This document shows positions 7,315-17,788 of a DNA stretch of 64,000 nucleotides, piece after piece. Within the stretch, counting starts at the first letter, position 1. Each line of letters starts with the position of its first letter. Both the position numbers and the translations under genes were made by a program. The stretch is from an uncultured Eubacteriales bacterium (GTDB lineage Bacteria; Bacillota; Clostridia; Oscillospirales; CAG-272). The notes beneath the pieces were generated by a model. The model had not been told where the DNA came from, ran no database searches, and saw only the letters and a list, made by a program, of their open reading frames with translations. Location: assembly GCA_934402395.1 (NCBI GenBank), contig CAKRTQ010000010.1:1-64000 (forward strand), written 5' to 3'.

Positions 7315-8388
7315 ATGAATCTCAAAAAAATCGATCCCGAAAGCTTCCGCGGCTTTTATTTTGACACCGTGCGGGTACTTATGGCTGCCCCCAGCCCGAC
7401 GGGATATCCGCGCGAGATAGCTCCCGTCATCGAACGGGCTGCGGCGGACACCGGCTGCCGCTTTGAACGCACCGGGAAGGGCGGATTCGTTCTGACCTAT
7501 CCCGGAAAAAGCAGCGATGCGCCGATAGGCGCCTGCGCCCACTGCGACACCATCGGCGCAATGGTAAAAAGCATAGACCCGGACGGCGGCATATCCTTTG
7601 CACAGCTTGGCGGTCCTCTCTGGGCAACGCTTGACGGCGAATACTGCACCGTGATCGCACGCGACGGCAGAAAATACACCGGCACATTCCTTTCGCGCAG
7701 TCCCTCGGTACACGTTTATGCAGACGCGAAATCGCGTCCGCGCGACCCCGACAATATGTATGTCCGTCTCGACGAGGACGTAAGATCCGCCGCCGGCGTG
7801 CGCGCGCTCGGCATTGAAAACGGCGACTTCATCTGCTTTGATACAAAAACGACTGTTACGCCTTCGGGATTTCTCAAATCCCGCTTTATCGACGACAAGG
7901 CGAGCGTCGCCTGTCTCATCACCGCGCTCCACGTGATGCATGACGCGGGATTCGTCCCCGAAAATGACATAAAGATCGTGTTCACCATGTACGAGGAGGT
8001 CGGCCACGGCGGTGCGTGCATGCCCCAGGTGCGCGAGATGCTCGGAGTTGACATGGGTTGCATCGGCACGGGGCTTGCCTGCACCGAGCACGATGTTTCG
8101 ATATGCGCCAAGGATGCCGGCGGTCCGTATGACTTTGAGCTCACATCCCGCCTTGTCTCGCTGGCAAAGGCGGCGGGGCTTTCCTATGCCGTTGACCTTT
8201 ACACCTTCTACGGCTCCGATATAGGCGCAATGTGGCGCGGCGGACAGGATATCCCCGGCGCGCTGATAGGTCCCGGCGTTCATGCTTCACACGGCATGGA
8301 ACGCACTCATTTTGACGGTATCGCCAACACAGTGGCTCTCATTCTGCTTTATTTCGGCTATGAAGTGCCCGTATCGGAGGTGATATGA
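7315..8388 (+). CDS. M42 family aminopeptidase (glutamyl/deblocking type)
   Basis: A 357-aa cytoplasmic metallopeptidase of the M42/M18/M20 clan. The metal-site motifs are in order: HCD (His76, Asp78), FIDDKAS (Asp193-Asp194), YEEVGHGG (Glu227-Glu228, general base and metal ligand), and HASHGMER near the C terminus. Length matches the family. M42 enzymes remove N-terminal residues from peptides as large oligomers; some members annotated this way act on other substrates. Its stop overlaps the next start by ATGA, so it is translationally coupled to the GH109-like gene. Confidence 0.88.
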   Translation: MNLKKIDPESFRGFYFDTVRVLMAAPSPTGYPREIAPVIERAAADTGCRFERTGKGGFVLTYPGKSSDAPIGACAHCDTIGAMVKSIDPDGGISFAQLGGPLWATLDGEYCTVIARDGRKYTGTFLSRSPSVHVYADAKSRPRDPDNMYVRLDEDVRSAAGVRALGIENGDFICFDTKTTVTPSGFLKSRFIDDKASVACLITALHVMHDAGFVPENDIKIVFTMYEEVGHGGACMPQVREMLGVDMGCIGTGLACTEHDVSICAKDAGGPYDFELTSRLVSLAKAAGLSYAVDLYTFYGSDIGAMWRGGQDIPGALIGPGVHASHGMERTHFDGIANTVALILLYFGYEVPVSEVI

Positions 8389-9632
8389 AAATGGCTGCAA
8401 ACGAAAAGCTCCGCGCCGGCATTATCGGTCTCGGCTGCCGCGGCAATTCGATGACCGATCTGCTCTCCGAGCGCGACGACCTTGAGATAACCGCAGTGTG
8501 CGATGTTTACGACGACCGCATATCCATGATGCAGGAAAAGCTTGCCGCAAAGTGCGGCTGCCGTCCCGTCGGATTCACCGACTACCATGACCTGATAGCT
8601 TCTCCCCTCACAGATATCATCTTTGTTTTCGCCGCATGGGAGGCTCACGTTCCCGCCGTATGCGCAGCGATGGAGGCAAAAAAGCCCGTGGCATTTGAGG
8701 TCGGCGGCGCTTACAGTGTGGACGATTGCCGTCTCATCATCAAAACCTACGAAAGCACGCATACTCCCGCCATGATGCTGGAAAACTGTATGTACGGCAT
8801 AAACGAAATGACCGTCACCGAAATGGCGCGCGGCGGCGTTTTCGGCGAGATAATGCACCTTGACGGCGGATATATGCACGATCTGCGTTCGGAGATCACG
8901 GGCGGAGAGAAGAACCGCCACTACCGCCTGCGCAATTATCTTTCCCGCAACTGTGAAAACTACCCCACGCACGAGCTCGGTCCCATCTGCCGTCTGCTCG
9001 GCATAAATGAGGACAACCGTTTTCTGACCCTTTCTTCCTTCTCCACCGCCGCACGCGGGCTGAACGACTACGCCGCGCGCACTCCCGGTGTGCCGAAGGA
9101 GCTTGCGGATGCGCACTTCATGCAGGGAGATGTCGTTACGACCATCCTCACGACCGCGCGCGGGCAGACGGTAAAGCTGACCCTTGACACAACGCTGGCA
9201 CGCGCATACAGCCGCGGACTTACCGTGCACGGCACGCGCGGCTGCTTTATCGAGGACAACCTCTCCGTCTACACCGATGCCGACAATACAGAGCACGACC
9301 ACTTCCGCTGGCGCAATTTCTGGGGCAATTTTGACAGCTACAAGGAAAAATATATGCCCGACCTCTGGCGCGAGTATATGGCAGAGGGCGTAAAGCGCGG
9401 ACACGGCGGCATGGACTATCTTGTTCTCGACGCCTTTATGACCTCCCTGCATGAGAATCAACCCATGCCCGTGGATATATACGATGCCGCGGTCATGATG
9501 GCGGTCTCGCCTCTTTCCGCACTGTCGATAGAACGCGGCGGGGCGCCCGTGGAATTTCCCGACCTTGCCGGCGGCACCGACACGGCGTCACTTCCCCGCT
9601 GCCGCGGAAAGTACGCCCTGCATCGGATATGA
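8385..9632 (+). CDS. Gfo/Idh/MocA family protein, GH109-like (candidate alpha-N-acetylgalactosaminidase)
   Basis: A 415-aa NAD-binding protein. Residues 10-40 hold the Rossmann motif GIIGLGCRGN. The EKP motif of classical Gfo/Idh/MocA dehydrogenases is replaced by FEVGGA (near residue 105). Later NYPTHELGPICRLLGINEDNRF and GHGGMDYLV resemble GH109 glycosidases, which cleave alpha-GalNAc by an NAD-dependent redox route. GH109 is my preferred call, but a sugar dehydrogenase remains possible. There is no signal peptide, so it would act on imported sugar. It overlaps the M42 gene by 4 bases. Confidence 0.7.
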   Translation: MKMAANEKLRAGIIGLGCRGNSMTDLLSERDDLEITAVCDVYDDRISMMQEKLAAKCGCRPVGFTDYHDLIASPLTDIIFVFAAWEAHVPAVCAAMEAKKPVAFEVGGAYSVDDCRLIIKTYESTHTPAMMLENCMYGINEMTVTEMARGGVFGEIMHLDGGYMHDLRSEITGGEKNRHYRLRNYLSRNCENYPTHELGPICRLLGINEDNRFLTLSSFSTAARGLNDYAARTPGVPKELADAHFMQGDVVTTILTTARGQTVKLTLDTTLARAYSRGLTVHGTRGCFIEDNLSVYTDADNTEHDHFRWRNFWGNFDSYKEKYMPDLWREYMAEGVKRGHGGMDYLVLDAFMTSLHENQPMPVDIYDAAVMMAVSPLSALSIERGGAPVEFPDLAGGTDTASLPRCRGKYALHRI

Positions 9633-9655
9633 GTCCGAAATATCCGGAGGCTTCA

Positions 9656-11551
9656 ATGAAAACCCCGAAGTTTATACGTGCGCACCTGCGCGAGATCCTT
9701 CTCATGATAGTCGATGCGCTGACGGTGACCGCGCTTTACAGCTTTTGCTATTATATAAGCCGCGCATATTTATTCCAGAAGTTCGACTCCCCCGTACGCG
9801 CTTACTTTATGCATCTTGTAGTGATACTGCCGGTATACCTCATCGTGCTTTTTGCAATGGGGGTATACCGCAGTCTCTGGAGCTATGCGCAGTCAAGGGA
9901 ATATTTCATATGTACGCTCGCATCGGTGTTCTCGGGCGCGATATTCTTCGTGATCTCCCGTCTGATATACAGACGGTACACCATGCCGGTATACTTTTAT
10001 CTGCTTACGATGTGCACCATCGCCATCGCGCTGGTGTCGGAACGTCTTATCTACCGCATATGGCGCGATTACCGCATATCGCAGAACAAAAAGGTCAAAA
10101 ACGCACGCCGCGTGCTGGTCGTCGGCTGCGGCGCTGCCTGTCAGCTTTTGCTTGACGAAATGAAGAGCCACCCCGAGTGCGGAATGATACCGGTATGCGC
10201 CGTTGACAACGACCCCGCAAAGGTCGGCAAGTCGATAGGCGGAATAAACATCGAAGGCACGGATGAGGACATCGAGTGCCTTTACCGGAAATATCGTTTC
10301 AACCTCATAATAGTTGCAATCCCCTCTGCCGACAACCGCCAGCGCGCGCATATCCTCGACCGCTGCGCCACGACCGGCTGCGAGGTCAAAATGCTGCCGC
10401 GTCTCACCGACTTTTACAGTGACAGCACCACCTGCACGCAGAAGCTGCGCGACATAACTCCCGAGGAGCTGCTCGGACGCGACCCCGTTACGATAGACAA
10501 CTGCGCCATTTCCGCTTTTATCAAGGGCAAATGCGTAATGGTCACGGGCGGAGGCGGTTCGATAGGCTCGGAGCTCTGCCGCCAGATTGCACAGTACGCT
10601 CCCTCAAAGCTCGTCATCGTTGACATTTACGAAAATAACGCCTATGACATCCAACAGGAGCTGAAAAGAAAATACGATGACAAGCTGGACCTTGAGGTCT
10701 ACATTGCCTCGGTGCGCGACTATGACCGCATGCTCGCTCTCATGGAGCGCACGCGCCCATATCTCGTCATACACGCGGCGGCGCACAAGCACGTTCCGCT
10801 GATGGAGGATTCCCCCGCAGAGGCGATAAAAAACAATGTAACGGGAACCTTCAACACCGCCAAAGCTGCGGTAGCCTCGGGCGTTGCCCGTTTTGTGATG
10901 ATCTCGACCGACAAAGCCGTCAATCCGACCAACTTCATGGGCGCGTCAAAGCGCGTGTGCGAGCTGATAATCGAAGCCATGAACGGACAGGGCACGCTTT
11001 TCTCCGCCGTAAGGTTCGGTAATGTTCTCGGTTCAAACGGCTCTGTGATCCCGCTTTTCAAAAAGCAGATCGAGGAGGGCGGTCCGGTGACCGTGACTCA
11101 CGAGGACATAATCAGGTATTTCATGACGATACCGGAGGCGGTCGAGCTGGTTCTTGCGGCGGCGTCAATGGCGCGCGGCGGCGAGATATTCGTGCTTGAC
11201 ATGGGCGAGCCGGTCAAAATAATCGATCTGGCGCGCAAGATGATACGTCTTTCGGGATACGAAGTCGACCGCGACATAAAGATCGAGATCACAGGTCTGC
11301 GTCCGGGAGAAAAGCTTTATGAGGAGCTTCTCATGAAAGAGGACGGACTGGCGGACACCGAAAACGGGAAGATCCATATAGGCAGACCTGCCAAGGTCGA
11401 TCTTGCCGCGCTTGCTCCGGTGCTCGCCGAGCTTGACGCAATTGCCAACGACAATGACACCGACCCCGCAATCATCGCAAAAATGCTTGAGGAAAAACTT
11501 TGCACCGTAGTGCCCACATTCAAGCACAGCAAACCGAAAAGCAACAGATAA
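9656..11551 (+). CDS. Membrane nucleotide-sugar 4,6-dehydratase (CapD/EpsC/PglF class)
   Basis: A 631-aa polysaccharide-biosynthesis enzyme. Four to five N-terminal helices (about 10-140) are followed by a CoA-binding-like Rossmann domain (RRVLVVGCGAACQ) and the catalytic short-chain dehydrogenase domain with GGGGSIGSEL. The active-site segment STDKAVNPTNFMGASKR carries Met instead of Tyr before the Lys, as in UDP-GlcNAc 4,6-dehydratases of the PglF/WbpM/CapD group. It makes a 4-keto-6-deoxy sugar used for capsule or surface glycans. ATG 9656 follows GGAGG by 5 bases and is preferred to an unled ATG at 9629. The LCP gene follows, a common pairing in capsule loci. Confidence 0.88.
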   Translation: MKTPKFIRAHLREILLMIVDALTVTALYSFCYYISRAYLFQKFDSPVRAYFMHLVVILPVYLIVLFAMGVYRSLWSYAQSREYFICTLASVFSGAIFFVISRLIYRRYTMPVYFYLLTMCTIAIALVSERLIYRIWRDYRISQNKKVKNARRVLVVGCGAACQLLLDEMKSHPECGMIPVCAVDNDPAKVGKSIGGINIEGTDEDIECLYRKYRFNLIIVAIPSADNRQRAHILDRCATTGCEVKMLPRLTDFYSDSTTCTQKLRDITPEELLGRDPVTIDNCAISAFIKGKCVMVTGGGGSIGSELCRQIAQYAPSKLVIVDIYENNAYDIQQELKRKYDDKLDLEVYIASVRDYDRMLALMERTRPYLVIHAAAHKHVPLMEDSPAEAIKNNVTGTFNTAKAAVASGVARFVMISTDKAVNPTNFMGASKRVCELIIEAMNGQGTLFSAVRFGNVLGSNGSVIPLFKKQIEEGGPVTVTHEDIIRYFMTIPEAVELVLAAASMARGGEIFVLDMGEPVKIIDLARKMIRLSGYEVDRDIKIEITGLRPGEKLYEELLMKEDGLADTENGKIHIGRPAKVDLAALAPVLAELDAIANDNDTDPAIIAKMLEEKLCTVVPTFKHSKPKSNR

Positions 11552-11566
11552 ATTCACAAAAGGCGT

Positions 11567-11581
11567 GGACCGCAGCGGTCC
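11567..11581 (+). other. Small perfect inverted repeat before the LCP gene
   Basis: GGACCGC-A-GCGGTCC lies between the dehydratase stop and the LCP start. It is followed by an A-run rather than a T-run, so it is not a terminator on the plus strand; it may be an mRNA processing or stabilising stem. Confidence 0.4.
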
Positions 11582-11595
11582 GCAAAAAAACAAAA

Positions 11596-12804
11596 ATGGC
11601 TGATAAAAATACCCAAAGATCAAAAAAAGGCGGCAAAACATCAAGGGTCATAACGATAATTCTCATCGTTATTCTCGCGCTCGTGCTTGCCGCGCTGCTC
11701 GCCGCAGGCGGGCTGTTCCTGCGCTATTACAGAATGCTGAATGTAAAGCAGCAGCCCGACGATTCTTCGATCCGTTATGACGAGAGCGCGCTCTCGGGGC
11801 TGGAATCGGCGCCCGCGACCGCGCCTGACGACGATCCCGACAATCCGTTCAACCCCAACAACCCCAACAGCCCGCTTTACACGGGCAGCGAGACCGCCGT
11901 GCCCGAAACGCCCGAGGGCACATCCGCGCCCGTGACCCCGGACACGACCGGCGGGGGCAGCACAACAACTCCGTCAACAACGCCCGTGACCGATCCGCCC
12001 CCCCCCGCACGTGACATCGTAAAGGAAAAAGGAATAATCAATATCCTGCTCATCGGCGCGGACTATGAGACCCGCTACGGCAACTCTGACGCCATGGTGG
12101 TCGTTTCGATAAACAATGTCGACCGCAGGATTACGCTCACTTCGATAATGCGGGACACAGAGGCTTACTTCCCCGGTGTACAGAACGGCGTGACCGTTAC
12201 ATGGCGCGACAAGATAAGCAACGCGCACGCATACGGCGGTCCGCGCCTGCTCATTTACGCGATAGAATCGAACTACGGCATAAAGATCGACAATTACGCC
12301 GAGGTCCACTATGAGGAATTCATCAAGGTGTTTGAGGCGATCGGCGGCGTGGATATCGTAATGGACCTTGAGGAGCTGAAAGCATTCAATCTTGAGTGCG
12401 GCAGAAAGATACCCGAGGAAAACGCGGGCAAGCCGGTCCATCTCGATGCCGAGGAAGTGTTGGGCTATGCGCGCATACGCCACCTCAGCGGCAGCGATTT
12501 CGGAAGGACCAAACGCCACCGCAATGTGCTGATCGCGACCTTCAACAAAATGAAGACCATGAGCGTGGGCGAGCTTGACAATCTGCTCACGACCCTTCTG
12601 CCGATAGTGGAGACCGACCTCAGTATATCCGACTGTCTCGGATACGCCGCATCCGCGCCGAGCTACGCGAAATACGGCGTGGAGACCTTCCGAATTCCGA
12701 TGGACGGCAGATATGTATACGACCGCAACAACCTGTGCATACGCGGATACAATATAACCGCGACCATAAACGCCTGGCGCGAACAGGTCGCAGGCACAAG
12801 ATAA
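11596..12804 (+). CDS. LytR-CpsA-Psr (LCP) family glycopolymer transferase
   Basis: A 402-aa membrane protein. The helix at residues 18-42 is followed by a long Pro/Thr/Asn-rich linker (about 60-145) and the LCP catalytic domain (about 150-400). Recognisable LCP blocks are INILLIGAD, NSDAMVVVSIN, TLTSIMRDTEAYFPG, IGGVDIVMDLEEL, YARIRHLSGSDFGRTKRHRNVL. The conserved Arg and Asp residues of the lipid-phosphate site are present. LCP enzymes transfer capsule or teichoic-acid-like polymers from lipid carrier to peptidoglycan. The start MADKNTQ is chosen for its basic cytoplasmic tail before the helix; the ribosome site is weak. It is the last gene of the operon. Confidence 0.92.
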   Translation: MADKNTQRSKKGGKTSRVITIILIVILALVLAALLAAGGLFLRYYRMLNVKQQPDDSSIRYDESALSGLESAPATAPDDDPDNPFNPNNPNSPLYTGSETAVPETPEGTSAPVTPDTTGGGSTTTPSTTPVTDPPPPARDIVKEKGIINILLIGADYETRYGNSDAMVVVSINNVDRRITLTSIMRDTEAYFPGVQNGVTVTWRDKISNAHAYGGPRLLIYAIESNYGIKIDNYAEVHYEEFIKVFEAIGGVDIVMDLEELKAFNLECGRKIPEENAGKPVHLDAEEVLGYARIRHLSGSDFGRTKRHRNVLIATFNKMKTMSVGELDNLLTTLLPIVETDLSISDCLGYAASAPSYAKYGVETFRIPMDGRYVYDRNNLCIRGYNITATINAWREQVAGTR

Positions 12805-12856
12805 CGACTCCGCGCGGCAAAGATCAAAGCAGCAAATACGGCATCGCGCGATAAAA

Positions 12857-12905
12857 GGCGGCTGTTAAAAACTCAAATGAGTTTTTAACAGCCGCCTTTT
12901 TTATT
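12857..12905 (+). terminator. Terminator after the LCP gene (ACTCA/TGAGT family, copy a)
   Basis: Perfect 19-bp stem 12857-12875/12878-12896 (GGCGGCTGTTAAAAACTCA arm), followed by TTTTTTATTTATTTT. It is the only copy of the family with a clear external T-run on the plus strand. Confidence 0.9.
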
Positions 12906-13047
12906 TATTTTGTCACCCGAAGCGAAAAAAATTGTTATAATATATAAGAGGATATTCTTCTCATTCGTTTTTTCGGTCATATTCTGCGTTCATGTGATAT
13001 ATTGTCACACATCAGAAAAAAATTCATTCCTTTTTCATAAAAGCATA
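12906..13047. other. AT-rich spacer without gene
   Basis: Between the LCP terminator and the next promoter I see no convincing gene. A TATAAT at 12936-12941 has only a TTGTCA 20 bases upstream as partner, so at most a poor secondary promoter. Confidence 0.5.
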
Positions 13048-13076
13048 TTGAGAATTGCCAAGGAATATGGTATACT
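13048..13076 (+). promoter_or_regulatory. Promoter of the repeat/LRR protein gene
   Basis: TTGAGA (13048-13053), 17-base spacer, TATACT (13071-13076) with TGG before it (extended -10). The start codon is 64 bases downstream, with GGAGG before it. Confidence 0.65.
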
Positions 13077-13140
13077 GAATATGTCGGAAACCATTTTTTA
13101 TACAGCAGAATAAATCAAACGTCACGGAGGGCAAACAGCT

Positions 13141-15102
13141 ATGAAAAAAAGAGTTCTTTTGGTCACACTTGCGGTCATTATCCTTGCCATTGCCTTGCAG
13201 GTCGTGACGGAATCTGCTTCTCAGATAGACTTTTACGGTCAGACACTTGACATAAACACCCGTTCCGTGGCTTTGTCGGGCGACGAGATTGGCAGTATCA
13301 GCGAGCTGAAATACAACCTGCACCGACTGCCGAAGCTTGAATTCGCCGACCTCGGCTCATATCGCGTTCCGTATGACGAGTCGGCTGCCCTGCGCGCGGA
13401 ATTTCCCGATGCAGAGCTGAAATTCATCACCTTCGTCACACTCTATGGCAAGCAGTTCGACACCGATACAGCCGACATCGACCTCACCGACGTCACTGTC
13501 GCCGACACAGACGAACTGCTCCGCCGCCTTCCCTGCATGAGCGCTGTGCGCTCGGTCGATCTCAACCGCCTCAATACTGTTCCCGCCGAAAAGCGCAACG
13601 AGCTTGAAAAGCTTTTTCCCGATATAACATTCGGCATGGTGGCGACTTATGACATATGCGGGCTTACGGTACGTGAGGATGCCGGCGAGATCGATCTCTC
13701 ATCCGCAGCCCCGGTCGATCTGATAGAGCTGGCAGCGATGCTTGACAGCTTTCCGTCACTGATGACGGTGGTATTTTCAACCGACGATCCGATACCTGCC
13801 GCAGCGCGCGACAGTCTCAGAAAAGCCTATCCGGGCATAACATTCAGACTTGTAACACTGTACGATATCTGCGGCGTCACTTTGCGCGACGATGCAGAAG
13901 TGATAGATCTTTCCGCCGCCGCCGCAAATGCCGACTTTGCCGCATTGCCCGAACTGCTCGGGGCATTTCCGGGACTCCGCCGGCTTACGCTCGGCGACAG
14001 AACGATTCCGCTTGAAGTCAAAAAAACGCTGGCGGAAAAATATCCGGGTGTTGAATTCGATGTCACCGGTACCGTAAACATCTGCGGCATCGAAGTGCGC
14101 GACGACGCGACCGAGCTCGATATTTCCGGCAGGCACCCCGACCGCGGACTGGCGGCAGAGCTTGCGCGGCTCCCCTCCGTAAAAAAGGTCGCAATGCGCG
14201 GCTGTGCGCTTGACCCGGCGCACCAGCTTGAGCTTGCCGCCGCATTTCCCGACATGGTATTTAACTGGGACGTGACCATAGCCGGCAAAACATTTGAGAT
14301 CAATGCCGAAACCGCCGATCTCGGCGGCACCGCAATAGACGATCTTGACGAGGTGCGCACTGCTCTGAAGCTCATGCCGCAGCTGAAATATCTCGATCTC
14401 AGCGACTGCGGAAGATCCAACGAGGAGCTTGCCTCACTGCGCGATGAATACGAAAGCATCAAGATCGTATGGCGGATCCATATGGGCAAATGGTCGCTCA
14501 AGACCGACGCCGTGGCGTTTTCGGTGCTGATACACACCTTTGACTACCAGCGCCTTACCAATGAGGATATAGAGGTGCTGAAATACTGTACCGACCTGCG
14601 TGCACTCGACATAGGACACCAGGCAGTGACCGATCTTAGCGTGATAGGCGAATACCTCACCGAGCTGCGCGTCCTCATACTTGCCGACAACAAGATCACC
14701 GACCTTTCACCGCTTGCAAATCTCAAGCACCTGCATTACCTTGAATTCTTCGTAAACCGCGTCACCGATCTTTCCCCGCTCGCGGAGTGCCGCGAGCTCG
14801 TTGACCTCAACATCAGCTACAACTACGGAATTTACGATATCACCCCGCTGCTCGACCTGCCGCTGCTTGAACGGCTGTGGCTCGAATCCTGCCCGATATC
14901 TGATGCCAAAGTCGACATTCTGCGCGAGAAATATCCGAATTCAAAGATTGTAAAATACGGCAAGGGTTCGGTTGACCAGGGCTGGCGCACGCACGAGCGG
15001 TATTACAACATGATAGATATGTTCCACCGCGATTTTCTCAGCTGGTCGTTCATAAAATACGACAACAAGACAGAATCCCTGCTCCGCGCTCCGCTTGAAT
15101 GA
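13141..15102 (+). CDS. Secreted repeat protein with ~71-aa repeats and C-terminal leucine-rich repeats
   Basis: A 653-aa extracytoplasmic protein with an N-terminal hydrophobic segment (residues 4-22). Residues about 31-452 contain six degenerate units of about 71 residues. Each runs IxxLPxL..., a proline/acidic stretch, LxxxFPxxxF, then (T)xYDICGxTxRxDAxxIDLS. The clearest consecutive copies start near 173, 243 and 315. Residues about 470-600 switch to short internalin-type LRRs (LRALDIG, ITDLSPLANLKHLHYLEFF, VTDLSPLAEC). LRR surface proteins usually bind proteins or glycans. The 71-aa units look like elongated single-LRR repeats, possibly a novel variant. It is a monocistronic gene with its own promoter and downstream hairpin. 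Confidence 0.75.
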   Translation: MKKRVLLVTLAVIILAIALQVVTESASQIDFYGQTLDINTRSVALSGDEIGSISELKYNLHRLPKLEFADLGSYRVPYDESAALRAEFPDAELKFITFVTLYGKQFDTDTADIDLTDVTVADTDELLRRLPCMSAVRSVDLNRLNTVPAEKRNELEKLFPDITFGMVATYDICGLTVREDAGEIDLSSAAPVDLIELAAMLDSFPSLMTVVFSTDDPIPAAARDSLRKAYPGITFRLVTLYDICGVTLRDDAEVIDLSAAAANADFAALPELLGAFPGLRRLTLGDRTIPLEVKKTLAEKYPGVEFDVTGTVNICGIEVRDDATELDISGRHPDRGLAAELARLPSVKKVAMRGCALDPAHQLELAAAFPDMVFNWDVTIAGKTFEINAETADLGGTAIDDLDEVRTALKLMPQLKYLDLSDCGRSNEELASLRDEYESIKIVWRIHMGKWSLKTDAVAFSVLIHTFDYQRLTNEDIEVLKYCTDLRALDIGHQAVTDLSVIGEYLTELRVLILADNKITDLSPLANLKHLHYLEFFVNRVTDLSPLAECRELVDLNISYNYGIYDITPLLDLPLLERLWLESCPISDAKVDILREKYPNSKIVKYGKGSVDQGWRTHERYYNMIDMFHRDFLSWSFIKYDNKTESLLRAPLE

Positions 15103-15124
15103 TCCTGCGGTCTATATAATAAAA

Positions 15125-15163
15125 ACGGGTCGTTAAAACTCAAAATGAGTTTTAACGACCCGT
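15125..15163. terminator. Hairpin of the ACTCA/TGAGT family (copy b)
   Basis: Perfect 18-bp stem with AAA loop (15125-15142/15146-15163). On the minus strand it is followed by TTTTTATTAT; on the plus strand there is no external T-run. It lies between the convergent LRR and typA genes. Confidence 0.7.
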
Positions 15164-15223
15164 CTGCATTGGTGATTTTTCTGCCGGTAAAGCAAAAAAG
15201 ATGCAAAATCACAACAGGCATAT

Positions 15224-15261
15224 AAAATGGGCTGTCGCGCTAATGCGCGGCAGCCCATTTT
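15224..15261. terminator. Bidirectional terminator of typA
   Basis: Arms AAAATGGGCTG.. (15224-15240) and ..CAGCCCATTTT (15245-15261) pair over 17 bases with one wobble, with A/T tracts at the base on both strands. It starts 15 bases after the typA stop codon. Confidence 0.8.
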
Positions 15262-15276
15262 ATGCACGGCAAGCTA

Positions 15277-17109
<1,833 letters not shown>

Positions 17110-17142
17110 GCGAACAGCTCTCCTTGACGGTCGTCTCACATT

Positions 17143-17161
17143 GCCGGAGCTCATCTCCGGC
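17143..17161 (-). promoter_or_regulatory. Hairpin in typA leader
   Basis: Minus strand GCCGGAG-AUGAG-CUCCGGC, a perfect 7-bp stem in the 5' leader, about 35 bases before the start codon. A regulatory role is possible but unproved. Confidence 0.35.
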
Positions 17162-17219
17162 GGCCATGCGACCTGCAAAATATCGGCACGTCAGCCGTGC
17201 CGTAAAAACATACCTTATT

Positions 17220-17225
17220 ATTATA
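17220..17225 (-). promoter_or_regulatory. -10 of the typA promoter
   Basis: Minus strand GTGATATAAT, an extended -10 (TGA-TATAAT). The -35 at 17-base spacing is only TTTAAT. About 110 bases before the typA start. Confidence 0.55.
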
Positions 17226-17600
17226 TCACTCTTTTTTGCTTAATTAAAGTGGATGATTACATAATATTTCAGCCGATATGACATCTTTTTTTGTTGCATT
17301 TGACTGTTTATTTGTCATGTGGCACAATTCACACACCCGGCAATACAGCATATTGCCCAATAATCGCCGCTGAGGGCGATCGAAAAGAACCGTTTTGTGT
17401 CCTTTTTGCCGGAATACCTACGATTTGCGGCGCGGACTTATGTTCACGGGCATAAAAGTTGTTTATTTTACGTGTATCTAACTTAATATACAGCTACAAA
17501 TACCGCCGCATAATTCGACAAACGTAAATTTTGGAACGCATCGAGTAAATCACGGCGCACGTTTCGACCTTTATCGACCATTCGGCAGCATTGCGCTTTT
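17226..17600. other. AT-rich divergent intergenic region without gene
   Basis: No convincing reading frame, tRNA or strong structure on either strand between the typA promoter and the operator-like repeats upstream of the ArsR-type gene. A small RNA cannot be excluded. Confidence 0.5.
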
Positions 17601-17606
17601 TACTAG

Positions 17607-17645
17607 CATCTAATTAAAACCATTGCATTTCATAACAATTAGATG
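17607..17645. promoter_or_regulatory. Inverted repeat, possible operator of the ArsR-type regulator
   Basis: CATCTAATT (17607-17615) and AATTAGATG (17637-17645) form a perfect 9-bp inverted repeat. Further ATTAGA/TCTAAT half-sites lie at 17680-17685 and 17735-17740, bracketing the promoter. This arrangement suits autoregulation by the winged-helix regulator encoded downstream. Confidence 0.45.
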
Positions 17646-17705
17646 TTCATCTCCATGTTTCAGAATATATACAGCGAACATTAGATTAATTATTTTCAAA
17701 AGCAC

Positions 17706-17734
17706 TTGACAAATATCGGTTTATGTGATATATT
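17706..17734 (+). promoter_or_regulatory. Promoter of the regulator-HAD-GH123 operon
   Basis: TTGACA (17706-17711), 17-base spacer, TGA-TATATT (-10 at 17729-17734). The 14 bases before the -10 closely resemble those of the promoter at 6192-6220 (TTATGTGATATA). Confidence 0.8.
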
Positions 17735-17788
17735 TCTAATGATGAATGTTTTACATATTTATAATACACAGCCGAAAGGAGCGGGAAA

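Noticed and set aside
8358..9461. A 367-codon minus-strand frame opposite the GH109-like gene
   Set aside because: Mirror of a clear Gfo/Idh/MocA-family gene; no start signal and no domain.
8385..9632. Plain sugar dehydrogenase call for the Gfo/Idh/MocA protein
   Set aside because: The EKP motif is missing and the THELGP and HGGMD blocks fit GH109 better; kept as the alternative in the feature text.
11567..11595. Inverted repeat plus A-run before the LCP gene considered as a terminator
   Set aside because: The T-run would precede, not follow, the hairpin on the minus strand, and an A-run follows on the plus strand.
12910..13113. A 67-codon plus-strand frame in the spacer before the LRR gene
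   Set aside because: Starts with GTG without a ribosome site and runs through the promoter at 13048-13076; it reflects AT-rich spacer sequence.
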